Shown: positions 11,171-23,200, counted from the stretch's first letter. The stretch is 64,000 nucleotides of DNA from Picocystis sp. L7 (GCA_020975725.1 QXJR01000006.1:434001-498000), one strand, 5' to 3'. A program made the numbers and translations. The notes: generated by a model from the letters alone, not told the origin.

Positions 11171-11572
11171 CCGGGGTGCACTTGCGTGCCCAAGGGGTTC
11201 ATGCCATCGCTGAGCGGTAGCCACCAGGGCATAGACGTGGTCAGCACTCGGGGTAGTCTCGATGACCCCTTTTGCACATTCCACCCTGCAGGTCCCATGG
11301 GTGAATAGGACCTGGGCCCCTGCCTTTGTGGCAGCAGGTACTGAAAACAGGTTGTGTGCAAAACCAGGGATGTAGTCAACATTTGTGAGGCGCACAGGTG
11401 TGCTTGTTTTTGATCTAATCACACTGTTTCTCTTAAATTCACTTGTTAACTGCTGCCCGTTGGCACATGTGATTGCCTCATGGGCTGTTTGACGAGTTGC
11501 TGGGTCAATCAAGCCGGGATCACCTGTCATATGAAATGAGGCACCAGAATCAATGATCCAGGTGTTCTCCAT
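11171..11572 (-). CDS. copia protease / pre-integrase part
   Basis: Encodes W-I-I-D-S-G-A-S-F-H-M-T, the copia aspartic protease active site, and ends in the W-H-E-P-L-G-H-A motif that opens the GAG-pre-integrase/integrase zinc-finger region. The E3 LTR follows directly. It lies just below the gag in the same strand, as in all copia polyproteins. Confidence 0.75.
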
Positions 11573-11596
11573 GCTTAAGCTACCACTTGAAGAGAG

Positions 11597-12526
11597 TTAT
11601 ATGCCTGATGGTGTAGAGGAATGGGCCGTGAGACCATTTTGTCTTGGCATGCTTGGATGCGTGGTGCCGATGGCCGTGAGGGAGAATCCAATTGGACTTT
11701 CTTCACGTTTGGGCCCATGTTGAGCTTCCAACACCTCATTCTGTCCAGGTGCTTGATGTTTTCCACCTTGGCTGTTCTCTTTCTTCAGTTTGCGACACTC
11801 GGAACGGACGTGTCCATGAAACTTGCAATATGTGCAAAATGGTCTTGATTTTCTGGGCTTCCCTTTGGTGGAGGAGTCTGTCATTGCCTTTCCACTAAAC
11901 TCCGTGGACTCGAATCGCAATATTGCATTGCAGACATTCTCGATGTTGAGTTCTTGATGGTAATTTTCAACCACATGTTTGATCATGGAGTATTGAGATG
12001 GCAAGCCGTTGAGTATGGCCGTGCATATGGCCATTTCACCAATGTCGTAACCATTGTCTCGGAGCTCGCTTGCAAGACTTGTGACTCGCTTGATGAAGTC
12101 ATCCGATTGCTCCTTGTCTTCCATCTGTATGTTGTGGAGTGTCTTGAGGAGGTGAGAAGTCCGAGAGAGCGATTGTTGCTTGTAAAGGGATTGGAGCTTT
12201 TCCCATATGCTCTTCGCCGTTGTGCACCCGTCAAGGATCCCTTTGAAACAATGCGGCACTCTCATGAGGATACGAGCTTGCGCCTTTGCGGCGATTCTGA
12301 CCTTCTCAAGGTCGTCGGATGTGAAATGCTCGGCATTGGTTTTTGAAAGTCGGGGTTCTTGATCCACATAGTCCCAAAGGTCCATCAAGATGAGGCTATT
12401 TTTCATCTTGTAGGACCATTCCGGCCAATTCGTGTTCCTTAGCTCGGGGATTCCATCCCGATCCTCGGATTCTAGGGTTTGGTTGGACGCCATTTTTGTT
12501 CTCGAAGCTTTACTTCGCTGAAACAC
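11597..12526 (-). CDS. copia Gag, about 309 aa
   Basis: UBN2/copia-type Gag. The N-terminal W-P-E-W-S-Y-K-M-K-N-S box is followed by helical sequence including L-D-G-C-T-T-A-K-S-I-W-E-K-L and a C-terminal CX2CX4HX4C zinc knuckle (C-T-Y-C-K-F-H-G-H-V-R-S-E-C) near residue 225. The start Met at 12526 fits typical copia gag starts (M-A-S-N-Q-T-L-E follows soon after). Looks whole. Confidence 0.85.
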   Translation of the reverse strand: MFQRSKASRTKMASNQTLESEDRDGIPELRNTNWPEWSYKMKNSLILMDLWDYVDQEPRLSKTNAEHFTSDDLEKVRIAAKAQARILMRVPHCFKGILDGCTTAKSIWEKLQSLYKQQSLSRTSHLLKTLHNIQMEDKEQSDDFIKRVTSLASELRDNGYDIGEMAICTAILNGLPSQYSMIKHVVENYHQELNIENVCNAILRFESTEFSGKAMTDSSTKGKPRKSRPFCTYCKFHGHVRSECRKLKKENSQGGKHQAPGQNEVLEAQHGPKREESPIGFSLTAIGTTHPSMPRQNGLTAHSSTPSGI

Positions 12527-12670
12527 GAGCTTGCAAGGCTCTTAACCTATTGTGAGACTCGTCTGTCCTGCCTGAAAAGGGGGTCTGAAATCCCCTAGCC
12601 GAACCGAGCGTGGCGGTTTCGGACGATGGATGGGACGATGGCGTGGCGGCTCAAGGGGCTGCTTGACGTG

Positions 12671-12677
12671 GATACCA
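12671..12677 (-). other. possible copia primer-binding site
   Basis: Minus strand reads TGGTATC, the start of the initiator-Met tRNA complement used by most copia elements. It lies about 145 bp upstream of gag and 6 bp inside a candidate LTR end (TTACA). Only seven bases match, so this is tentative. Confidence 0.3.
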
Positions 12678-12847
12678 GAGAGTGTAACACATGCATGAAC
12701 CCACTCAGTACATATAGTGGGTGGTATTTCATCAAAGTTAAGTCACGCGCATGATGAGGCGAGCACGGACATGGCTTGGTTCTCGGGGACGAGGTCCTCG
12801 TCTGCGGTAGAGAATAAACTCCCACAGAGGGATCTTGCACCCCTTTT

Positions 12848-13406
12848 CTCAATAGAGTGTAGTAGGAGAGGATAGAAATGGAGAGTAGGGGAGTGGGAGA
12901 GGATAGAAAGGGAGAGTGTAGTAGGAGAGGATAGAAGGGGAGTAGGGGAGTGGGAGAGGATAGAAAGGGAGAGTGTAGTAGGAGAGGATAGAAGAGGAGT
13001 ACGGAGTGGGAGAGGATAGAAAGGGAGAGTGCAGTAGGAGAGGATAGAAATGGAGAGTAGGGGAGTGGGAGAGGATAGAAAGGGAGAGTGTAGTAGGAGA
13101 GGATAGAAGGGGAATAGGGAGTGGGAGAGGATAGAAAGGGAGAGTGTAGTAGGAGAGGATAGAAATGGAGAGTAGGGGAGTGGGAGGGGATAGAAAGGGA
13201 GAGTGTAGTAGGAGAGGATAGAAGGGGAGTAGGGAGTGGGAGAGGATAGAAAGGGAGATTGTAGTAGGAGAGGATAGAAGGGGAGTACGAAGTGGGAGAG
13301 GATAGAAAGGGAGAGTGTAGTAGGAGAGGATAGAAGGGGAGTAGGGAGTGGGAGAGGATAGAAAGGGAGAGTGTAGTAGGAGAGGATAGAAAGGGAGAAG
13401 GGAGTG
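12848..13406. repeat. cytosine-poor minisatellite (about 56-59 bp period)
   Basis: About ten tandem copies of a unit containing GTAGTAGGAGAGGATAGAA and GGGAGTGGGAGAGGATAGAAA. Each unit is itself a double of a roughly 28-bp half. The plus strand has almost no cytosine for over 500 bp. The minus strand is therefore open in several frames with Leu/Ser/Pro/Tyr-rich nonsense. It sits between the copia end and RA-1. Confidence 0.9.
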
Positions 13407-14160
13407 CACCCCACCGCCAATTGGGGGGAGCGTGAGTCCTCGGGCTTTTTCTTCGCCTATTGCTTGTTTCCCGTTCTTTTTTGTGGTGTTTCCAGGTGAT
13501 TCCACGAGCAGAATCCGAATCTGAGCTTGGATCGTTCTGGATCGTTTGTCTTCTGGGTGAACGCGGTGCGGCTGGCTCGGGGAGTTCTCCAAATTCACCC
13601 TTTTTTGGGCGTTTTGGCCAGGCGGTTGAACATGCGCTTCATGGCACCAAGATCATCGACTCCCGATCTCGTTATTCTCATGAAGGTGCCCTATCTTTCT
13701 GTCTTTCCCTTCCCCGGATTTGACGGTCCGGTTCCCCGTGGGCGCTCGGCTGCCCTCGGGGAGGTGTTGAGCAGCGGTGCCGTTTGGGGTCCCCACCACC
13801 TGCCGGTGGTTTTTCGACTCTAGAACTCGTGCCAGGCAGAACATGGGCATTTTGAAGCAACCGTTTCAAAGATCGTGCTAAGATCTATCCAACGAGCTAT
13901 TGTCTGTTCGATTTGAACCGATATTTCAAGAGATACGCGCGTCGAAAGGAAGGAGCACCCGCTAGGGGAAACGAGGCAGGATCCAGCCCCGAAAGGCCCT
14001 GGGACGTGCACGGGCCTCCCTCCTCTTGCACGGGCCGAACCAGGTCGGGGTCCATCGATACAAACCCCTCAACACGGAGTGCTCTATAACTTCGATTGGA
14101 GGAGCAACGTCTGGAGAGGTCCACCCGAGGCTCCACGGATCCCACAGAGACACGGACGCT
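13407..14160 (+). mobile_element. RA-1: unclassified TIR element, left portion
   Basis: Begins CACCCCACCGCCA and matches RA-2 (34317-35092) and RA-3 (37130-37914) at roughly 85-90% until about 14150-14160, where the match stops. The right terminal repeat (GGCGGTGGGGTG) is missing. Sequence from the break to 14342 probably belongs to the MULE that inserted here. No coding capacity is recognised. Confidence 0.6.
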
Positions 14161-14342
14161 GTCCCATCCACCCGAATTGGGGGCCCTTCCATAACGGGCT
14201 TTGTCGTCGAGTCATTCGAATAAAACAAGCCTTGCGGACGATTTCGGTCCCGAGAGCCCCGAGCATGCCGAGGATTCATCGATATCTTCGGTCTAGATAT
14301 CGACATGCTTTGCCTCATCTTTGCCTCTTTCGAGGATCGAAG

Positions 14343-15543
14343 GCATCCAACCTGGATGCGTCCAAGTCCGAACGGCGTGAGGAAAACCGATCGCAGTAAA
14401 AACGATAACGGTAGGAATTACTTCCGGTGGCAGATACACCTGGAAGGTCCGACACCGAGGGAACAAAGCGTCGACCTGTGCATGTCCGACCGGCCCGACG
14501 CCATCGATCCGACACCACGGATGACGAGATTGGGATGGTCGCACCTAGACAGGTCGAAAGGAGCAAGAAAGAACTGAGGAAAGCGAAAAGAGCGAGCAAA
14601 ACGGAGCAGCCGGCGGATCGAATGGACGCGGATCGGAAGCCAGTGGCCCGCCGTCGGCTTCGATCGAGCCTACCTGCGATGCCTCCAACCGGCACGAAAG
14701 TTCATGTCTGTTGGATGCATCGCATCCAGGCCCCAGACGACGCGTCTTCTCGTTCAACCACCCACGCATTGAACTGCTTACGCCAACGCGCAGGGCCACC
14801 GGTCGTCCACCTGCACCGCGAACACTCCGATTGGTCCGCACCCGCACGGGACCCGGTTAAAAGAAGGGTCAATCTATGGTTGATTGGACGAGAAGGCTTA
14901 TTGTCCCCTTGCCAAGCCCCGGCTCACACGGTCGTTCATGGGTCGTCGGATTGGTGAGTGAGGGAAGCCCCTTCACTCTGAGACAAACCCCGTTCTTCGA
15001 CAATCGAGATCATCCAAAAGCATCGATGAAGTATTGGCGAGAAATTTCGGTTTCTGTCCCTAACATTTCGATGGGCGAAAACACCAAAATGGTACATCAG
15101 AATGCAGGTCCCTGAAACCCTCGATCCCTAGATTGTTCGAACCGACCTGGGCAACCCTCCGAAAATCGATTGGGGATATGCCCCCAATGAAAAGGGACTT
15201 CAAACCAGGGCAGGTCAAGGTTTAGCCCTTGGCGTTCCTCTTTCGGCCGCCTCCATTCACCAAGGGCCTGGTCTTCCTATCCTATGGCAGTGCTTCAGGT
15301 TACCCGCCCAAACGAACGGTGCGCCTGCCTCCGTGCATGAGGTCAAGCACCGCCAAGGGCAAAAACGACACTACACAAAGGGTGAAAGGAGAAGGCCATC
15401 ACAAAGTGAAACGTCATGGAAAGCAGGAAACGTAACCAAGTAAAAGAGAAGAATGAAGATGACCAAGGGGGCCAGATGCTTCTCCAAACAAAAGGGCCAC
15501 CACGGTCAACAAAAAAAGATACCATCAGCATGAGAGATGAAGC
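14343..15543 (+). repeat. MULE left inverted arm (1201 bp)
   Basis: Reverse complement of 18598-19798. The inner edge is at AGAGATGAAGC (15543). Predicted translations of the two arms are identical over stretches up to 176 residues, so divergence is near zero. It includes promoter-proximal sequence equivalent to the transposase start in the right arm. Confidence 0.9.
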
Positions 15544-15554
15544 CTGATAGTTGT

Positions 15555-18500
15555 TTACAACGATTGGTCATTAGACAAGTCTTTGTTTGTTGTGGTAGGT
15601 AGCTCTTCTTGGGTAGTTTCATGATGACTGTTTTTGTCATGAAGGGATTGACTTAGCGTTCGCACTACTTTTTTTTTCTGGGTTTCAACTTGCTCTAGCT
15701 GGCATGTCTTGACAAACTTCTCCATTGGTAATTGTGAAATCGAAGATGTGTAGTCCCTGTCCCTTTTCTTGATGGCACATGGCGATCGGAGCATAGGCAC
15801 TGAAACTTGCTTAATTTCCCGTAATGCGGCAATCAAAGGAACACACCGGTTGAGTTCGGAAAACTGTCCATACTTGGCATGTTCTACGCAATAGTAATAC
15901 AACCTCTTATTTTGTGCAAGTAGTTTTGCATGAACATGGTTACTACTCTTACTAGATGAGGCATCAGAGCTTGTAGCATACTCCTCCACGGCCTCAAGCA
16001 CTCTTTTATATAGCATTACGGACGCTCTGTCTATTTGCTTTGTTTGGAAGAGGTTGTTGCGTAATGCACGCAATTGGTCTATCACCTCTGGTATGGGCTG
16101 ATCCTCACATGGGTAGTTGCATTGAGTTTCTGCGATAGGAGCAACATCACGTTCTTCACGGTTTTGCACAAGCTTTGGTGCACTTGGAATCAACCAAGGT
16201 TGCACACCCTTGTCTTCAGGCACCACATACCCCGGAATTTGGAAAGACCAATCATCAATGACAAAATGCGGCGCAGTCAGGTCCACATTTCTAAAGTCAA
16301 TATTATCATATTGCAATATTGCGAAGACATGTTGACATGGAATGCGTGCTCTTGCTGCAGAAACGCAAGTGCAACTCCATGTGTTTCCCATCTGTGTCAC
16401 AGTATACTTTTGGAAACGTGTTCTAGTAAGTGACCAAGAGAGACCATTTGTACATGATGTGGGAGAGATGACATACCTACTCTGCCTTGCCTTTCTCTCA
16501 TTGATTGACAGCGCTCTGAGTACAATGTCAGGTCGTGGCACCGTACATAGTGATGCTGAAGGAAGGAGGTTACCTTCAACGTAAACCGTCCGATACGGAC
16601 ATCTTTGCAAGGTATTAGCATCTACATAGTCTGTCCAGAATTTGTCACTCACGCTTTGGAGCTTCATGACGAGTGTGGTCACTAGCTTGTTTTTTTTCAG
16701 CCCGAAATATTGCTTTAGTTTGCCATTAAACGACTCATTTACGTTGTTGGTGTTGATACTAGTTACATGTCCCCAACAACTCTTCTCATTTCGTGCATAG
16801 GCTGCCCATCGAATTTCGTGTTGTTTCAAGTATTGCAAGTAGTAGATTTCGGTTGCTTGGAGCCCACAATGTCTCACGCGTTGCAGGAAGTCCAATTCCA
16901 TGTTGTTGAAAGCACACCTTGTCTTTGCGTACATAAGTGCACGCAAAAGTGCTAAAATAGGTTTCCTCTCATCTTCAGACCCTATTTTGGTACTCTTGCG
17001 TTTTGTGTGTCTCAACAATGCTTGTTCTACATGAAAGAGGCACCAGATGCAACAACTTTTTGGGAAGTTCGATTCCACTGCATTCACCAATTCCATGGCA
17101 CAATCACTCAGTATTGTCTCAGGAAGCCATCTTGGACACATCCATTTGACAAGGGCTATAGCTTCTGCATGAGTTGATGTGTCTTCTAAATCAGATAGAT
17201 AGAAACATACTGGAAAAGCATTGCCTACATTGCTCTTTACCACTTAAATGGTGAGAGGAAAACCATACATGTTCAAACGGTAAGTTGAGTATAGTCCAAC
17301 CCAACAACCGTATCTTTCAAGCATGTACTTTCCATGTTTAGTCATCCACAAGAAGAGAAATCTTTGCCGTCCTTTCTTATGGGATTGCGCAACAAGCGTG
17401 CGATCATGTAGAAATTCTGTGGACACATGAGGTGTTGAGTCCGTTCCCGTGCTATTATAGACCCACACATCTTGAGGCGTGTGATGTCCAGGGTGAAAAT
17501 ATTGCAACTTAGCATGGATAGCATGTTGAGGCTCCCTGCTCTCCCTGAAGACAACATAGGTGTTATCATGTCCGGACATTCGTATGCCCCGAGCTCTAAG
17601 ATTACTTTGGTCATTACCTCTTCTCCAAGTTCGCAAAGCATCGCGTTTCAAAACATTCCGTATCTGCGTAGTAGTTGGTTTGAAGCGTGCATCACGGCCT
17701 AGACACACCTTTTCCTTTGCTTCTTCTGCAATGACCACACCTTGGTTAGAACAGAGTCGGTGAAGGTCACCCATTTGTAAGGTCATACACTTATGCTCCA
17801 GTATAAACATCTCAAGGCTTGGATGAAGTGGCCGGTATCCACCCGAATGAATAGAAGTACAACTATGTGTATGCTTGAAGAAAAGTAGAGGCAATTCGCA
17901 AACTAGAATACGTCCACTCTCTGTGTCTACTTTACCCTTAAGTGTACACACAGATTGACAGCTGCATTTGATAGAATCTCTTGATCGACTTTTGCTCCGC
18001 TTTGACGAAGGCACTCCACGTGCTTGACATGCCAGACGTATGTACCTAATAGAGTGACATGTTTTTGTAGTGTAGGATGATCTTTCAATATTATAGCATT
18101 GATTGAATGCTTGCCCTAGATCATCGATGAGATTATCCAAGTACAAAGTACACTTCAAGGGCAGCAAACTAACTGCCTCATTAGCGATTCCATCGTCTAG
18201 TATCAAAGCCCGGCAAGTTTTGAGAAGACCAAGGGAAGATGCTCCAAATTCCAAATCCTCCTTGGGTAGAGTTTGACACGCAAGTGGGGGATTCCCCAGA
18301 ACAGATCGCAAGAACACACTATTGCGATCTATGAAGTTGACTACCTTATGTTTATTTCGACAACTCCGAAGTATCACAAGAAGATCACAGCATGAAGAGG
18401 CCGCAACAAGATGCAAAGTACGCGACTTACTATTGATGAACATTTGTGTTGAAAGGGATCTCACACCTCCGTTCTTCTTCGAGCTGCGATATTTCGAAAG

Positions 18501-18725
18501 TTTCTTTGCAACCTCCTTCTTTGTATTGAATTGAAATACCATTTGGATTATGTCAATTGCACAAATGCTAGCGTTGCACACTCTCAGCGTGTTTTTAGCT
18601 TCATCTCTCATGCTGATGGTATCTTTTTTTGTTGACCGTGGTGGCCCTTTTGTTTGGAGAAGCATCTGGCCCCCTTGGTCATCTTCATTCTTCTCTTTTA
18701 CTTGGTTACGTTTCCTGCTTTCCAT
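15555..18725 (-). pseudogene. MULE transposase, dead copy (about 1055 aa)
   Basis: Mutator-like transposase catalysing cut-and-paste of the element. The reading starts with Met at 18725 inside the right arm and is a single frame to 15555, except for one in-frame TAA at 17244-17246. Recognised parts: basic N-terminus; catalytic domain around 17300-16700 with I-L-S-D-C-A (second acidic residue), C-I-W-C-L-F-H (the C/H motif) and N-V-N-E-S-F (the Glu); SWIM zinc finger C-T-C...C-Q-H near 16310-16370. Where the first catalytic Asp is expected (before S-T-Y-R-L-N-M-Y-G) there is Tyr. With the stop codon this makes the protein inactive. Mobility, if any, would need a helper transposase. Confidence 0.85.
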
Positions 18726-19798
18726 GACGTTTCACTTTGTGATGGCCTTCTCCTTTCACCCTTTGTGTAGTGTCGTTTTTGCCCTTGGCGGTGCTTGACC
18801 TCATGCACGGAGGCAGGCGCACCGTTCGTTTGGGCGGGTAACCTGAAGCACTGCCATAGGATAGGAAGACCAGGCCCTTGGTGAATGGAGGCGGCCGAAA
18901 GAGGAACGCCAAGGGCTAAACCTTGACCTGCCCTGGTTTGAAGTCCCTTTTCATTGGGGGCATATCCCCAATCGATTTTCGGAGGGTTGCCCAGGTCGGT
19001 TCGAACAATCTAGGGATCGAGGGTTTCAGGGACCTGCATTCTGATGTACCATTTTGGTGTTTTCGCCCATCGAAATGTTAGGGACAGAAACCGAAATTTC
19101 TCGCCAATACTTCATCGATGCTTTTGGATGATCTCGATTGTCGAAGAACGGGGTTTGTCTCAGAGTGAAGGGGCTTCCCTCACTCACCAATCCGACGACC
19201 CATGAACGACCGTGTGAGCCGGGGCTTGGCAAGGGGACAATAAGCCTTCTCGTCCAATCAACCATAGATTGACCCTTCTTTTAACCGGGTCCCGTGCGGG
19301 TGCGGACCAATCGGAGTGTTCGCGGTGCAGGTGGACGACCGGTGGCCCTGCGCGTTGGCGTAAGCAGTTCAATGCGTGGGTGGTTGAACGAGAAGACGCG
19401 TCGTCTGGGGCCTGGATGCGATGCATCCAACAGACATGAACTTTCGTGCCGGTTGGAGGCATCGCAGGTAGGCTCGATCGAAGCCGACGGCGGGCCACTG
19501 GCTTCCGATCCGCGTCCATTCGATCCGCCGGCTGCTCCGTTTTGCTCGCTCTTTTCGCTTTCCTCAGTTCTTTCTTGCTCCTTTCGACCTGTCTAGGTGC
19601 GACCATCCCAATCTCGTCATCCGTGGTGTCGGATCGATGGCGTCGGGCCGGTCGGACATGCACAGGTCGACGCTTTGTTCCCTCGGTGTCGGACCTTCCA
19701 GGTGTATCTGCCACCGGAAGTAATTCCTACCGTTATCGTTTTTACTGCGATCGGTTTTCCTCACGCCGTTCGGACTTGGACGCATCCAGGTTGGATGC
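18598..19798 (-). repeat. MULE right inverted arm (1201 bp)
   Basis: Reverse complement of 14343-15543; contains the transposase start codon (18723-18725) and so supplies promoter and N-terminus. It is cut at its outer end by the E5 LTR. Confidence 0.9.
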
Positions 19799-20234
19799 TG
19801 TGATGCTGCCCACTATGTTAACACAGAATAACACTCAAGTGGGTCCACAAAGGGGTTCTTGGAGGGCCTTCTTGGAATCTGCTTGAACTTTGGCTTCGAA
19901 GAGCAACGGCGACTTGCGGGGTTGCTGGAGGTAGATGTCTTCTTCCAAAAGCGAGAGTTGGAACGCGTTGTTGATGATCCGGACTTGTGGCTAGCGAAGG
20001 TGTCAAGAGGTGCACGGCTAGTCAAGTCAAAAGGGATCTGATCTATTACAACACAGCGTGTGCCATATATAGGGGCTGTCGGAAGTCGAATCGTTGACCG
20101 ATTGACTACGGGGGGACCCTGTCCATAAGGGACCTGGTAGAGACCCTGCGATTCTGTCCGGTCTGTAGGGTCTTCACCGAGACACAGCGTGTTTATACCA
20201 AAGTTAATATTGTGACGGGGCACGGGGCGTCACA
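19799..20234 (-). repeat. E5 3' LTR (436 bp)
   Basis: TGTGATGC... to ...GCGTCACA; the 5-bp ends TGTGA/TCACA are inverted. Pairs with 26794-27229. Contains a TATA-like CATATATAGGG segment near 20062-20070. Confidence 0.9.
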
Positions 20235-20247
20235 GTCCCCCCTCCTT
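20235..20247 (-). other. E5 polypurine tract
   Basis: Minus strand reads AAGGAGGGGGGAC directly before the 3' LTR, the expected plus-strand DNA priming site. Confidence 0.75.
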
Positions 20248-23200
20248 AGATACCAAGCGTCCTCGTTTGAAAAATTTTCTGGGTATCTTGGAGCAAACTG
20301 ACAAGTTCTTCAGGTGATATGTATTCTACATCACCTTGTTCATATCTGATTCTGTATCCATGATTAGTAAAATCCATCACTTTTCCTTTGTACCACCGTT
20401 CTGTATCTGTTTCATCCACAAAACGTTTGCAAACAATCCGATACAACAAATTTTCTTGAGGATCCAATACCATTGGTTGGCTAGGTCTGACGGAGCGATG
20501 GCGGCCTGTAAGTGTAAAAGTCTTCATTGGGTGTTCTGTTGTCCAAGTGTCATCCAGAATTGGAAAATACTGACGGTAAACCTTGTACTTGTACTCTGAA
20601 ACTTGCTCGCGATGACGACTTCGCTGTAAGGATGTGTCACCTTGAGTTATGTTGAGTTCTGGAATGGGACCATGTTGATATTCCCAATCTAATATAGCTT
20701 GTACACCTCCTGGTGCCTGTTGTTCTGCGAGGAACGATTCACGGTTGCTTCCTTCTAGTCCTCTCCATTGAACCCAATATCGAGGCGGTATAGTGGCCCA
20801 ATCACGGAGTATGTACTGTTCAACAGTGGTACTCTGAGTATCAGATGGCATAGAGGGTGATACAACATCTCGTGAGGACTGAATGGGACCTGGAAATGGT
20901 TCCAAGTGTTCCACATTCACCCATGCTCTGATGCGTGAACCTGCAGGAAGATCCAATTTAATTGTTCCATTGGGTAGTACATCCAGAATTTTGAAAGGTC
21001 CACAAAAAGGAGTAGCATGCTTTGCGTGTCGACCAAGTCTACGTAACTTGACACGTTGGCCCACAGCAAACTGCGATAGCTTTTCGCGTCTTGACTGATT
21101 TGCATATTTTTCCATTCTGGAGTACTGAGCATCCATATTCTCAAATACTTCATGGTAAACGTCTGCGAGTCGCCGCTGAGTTTCCTCGCTACGGGCGCTG
21201 ATGGTTTGCCATGCGGTGACGAGCGTCGGTAAGCGCGGCGATCTGCCCATATGCAAGTAAAATGGCGAATATTTTGTCGAAGCTGTTATGGCGTTGTTGT
21301 GCGCAAATTGAATCATCGGTAACAGATTGTCCCAATCTGTTGGATGTGCCATCATTGTGCGCAAGGCTGCTTTCAATGTTTGATTCTGTCGTTCGGTCTG
21401 TCCATCAGATTGTGGATGATAAGGAGTACCTCGATGCAGTTTGGTACCGAGCATCAATCCAAAATCATGCCATATTTCTCCAACAAACCTCGTGTCATGG
21501 TCTGTGAAGAGCCTTTCTGGTGCTCCATAATGACAAATAACGTGTCTTAGAAAGAGATGCACTAACATGGAGGCTGTGGCTGCTTTTACTATTGGAATAT
21601 AAATTGTCATCTTGGTGAATTTGTCCACAATCACAAATACTGAGTCGTATCCTGTAGTTGTAAGTGGCAAGTCTGTTGTGAGATCACAGTAAACATCTGT
21701 GAATGGTCCTGTGGGTGTAGGCATGCGCTGCAGTAAATGTGCTTTACGCCGGTAAGACGGTTTAGCCAGTTGACATGCTCTGCAATTTTCCACATACTCC
21801 TTGATGTCACGTGTCATTCCAGGCCAAATATGTTGTCTTTTCATCAGTTCCTGCATCCTTTTCTGTCCAGGATGTCCTGCAGTGGGTAGGTCATGGTTGA
21901 TGTACATCAGGTGCTTTCGTAGATCGGCATCGTTCGGTACTGCGATGCGACCCTCTACAGTTTGTAAACCTGAAGACTCATCATAATTGTCATCATTAGC
22001 TGCTGCTTGAAGTAGGCGTTGGTACAATTCGTCTGACACAACGTAGCTGTCGATCGTATGTGCCAACTGGACACTGTCGCATACGTCGTCAACCCGAGTA
22101 CTCGGTTGATTCATATCTGTGTGAAACTGAATAGTGGTAGGCCCACTATGAAATACCCACCTTGGTATAAAATGTTTAAGAAGGAGCTGCAAGAACTGAA
22201 CTGGAATTGCGTTGCCGAGAAAGCGTTGCTTTTGTTCTTGGTTACCCATCAACAGGCTGGCTGATGGCAATCCAATCAATTTTGCTTTTTCGTCCAGCGT
22301 CATCGGGCGTAATCTCATTGCTCTCGTGGTATCATGCACCCACATTGCTTTGTTTCTGTCACTGTAGGTATTAGATGAAGCCATTAATGTTGCTAGCTTT
22401 CTGCGGGGTACACCGTTCACATCGAGTTGCGGGACAGCGTCCATTAAGCAATCGATCCAGAGCGAGGCGGATTCTGCACATGTTTTGCTAATCTGTTCAT
22501 TGTCAAGCTTAATGTTTGTCCATAGCCAACGGATACGTTTCTGCACGGTGTATCGATCAAGATGATGTACCTGCGGTTTGCATTGCAACATTGTATTGAC
22601 TGTCTCCAAGTCCTTTTGCAAATGTTCTGCAAATGGGACACATTCAATTGCAAAGTTGTGAGGCTTTACTATCTGTATGAGCTCTGCTGCTTTTGTGAAA
22701 CACTGTCTTGGATCTTTCAAACCTTTTCCGTTGGAACCGGCTGCGCGAGAAAAAGGTCGACAGGGAACTCCAGCAAACAACAAATGTATTTGGGGTAGTT
22801 CTTGTAGTTTTGCGTCTGCGATGGTTGTTCCAAAACAGTTGATGTTGTCCACTGATCCAAGCAATGTATGCGGTCGTAATTTCTGTACGTGTGCGGAAGC
22901 TGATTTCAATGAATTAGCTGCTGATAAATCATGTTCCACAGCGTAGTACGATACGCGTACATAATCTGGCATTTCCGCGGCAAGTGCATGGAGTAATGTT
23001 CCTGTGCCTCCAGCACATAATTCCAATATAGTAAGTGTAGGATAAGTGTTCCATCTGGAGATTGCATCCGCAACGACATTCTTAGGTCCAGGTTCATACT
23101 GGGGCGTATAATCGAACTGCGAAAGTATATCGATCAAGCCTTGTTCCACTCTAGTGAGTTGTTCTGCTCTTTTTGTTTTCAGATATGGTATAGCAATATG

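Larger units (their letters stand above)
11171..12840 (-). mobile_element. Ty1/copia element, 5' part
   Basis: Minus-strand fossil: gag (11597-12526), protease and gag-pre-integrase start (11171-11572), leader to about 12680, and a likely 5' LTR about 12683-12840. It is cut by E3 at the CCGG target (11171-11174) within the integrase zinc-finger region. The LTR call rests on a TATA-like CTATATG on the minus strand near 12712 and a TGGTATC primer-site-like motif at 12671-12677; the outer LTR edge is uncertain. Confidence 0.75.
14343..19798 (-). mobile_element. MULE with 1.2-kb terminal inverted repeats
   Basis: Two inverted arms of 1201 bp (14343-15543 and 18598-19798) flank 3.05 kb carrying a Mutator-like transposase on the minus strand. 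The arms appear identical. The right arm ends exactly where the E5 LTR begins (19799), and the left neighbour stops matching RA-2/RA-3 near 14155. The true left terminus may therefore be near 14155, with the right arm truncated by E5. No 9-bp target duplication can be tested. Confidence 0.85.

Noticed and set aside
12848-13420. Leu/Ser/Pro/Tyr-rich repeat protein (225-249 codons, minus)
   Set aside because: Pure translation of the cytosine-poor minisatellite; open in several frames.
14427-14957. 176-codon basic protein in the MULE arms
   Set aside because: Present in both arms only because they are inverted copies; no domain and an overlapping opposite frame.
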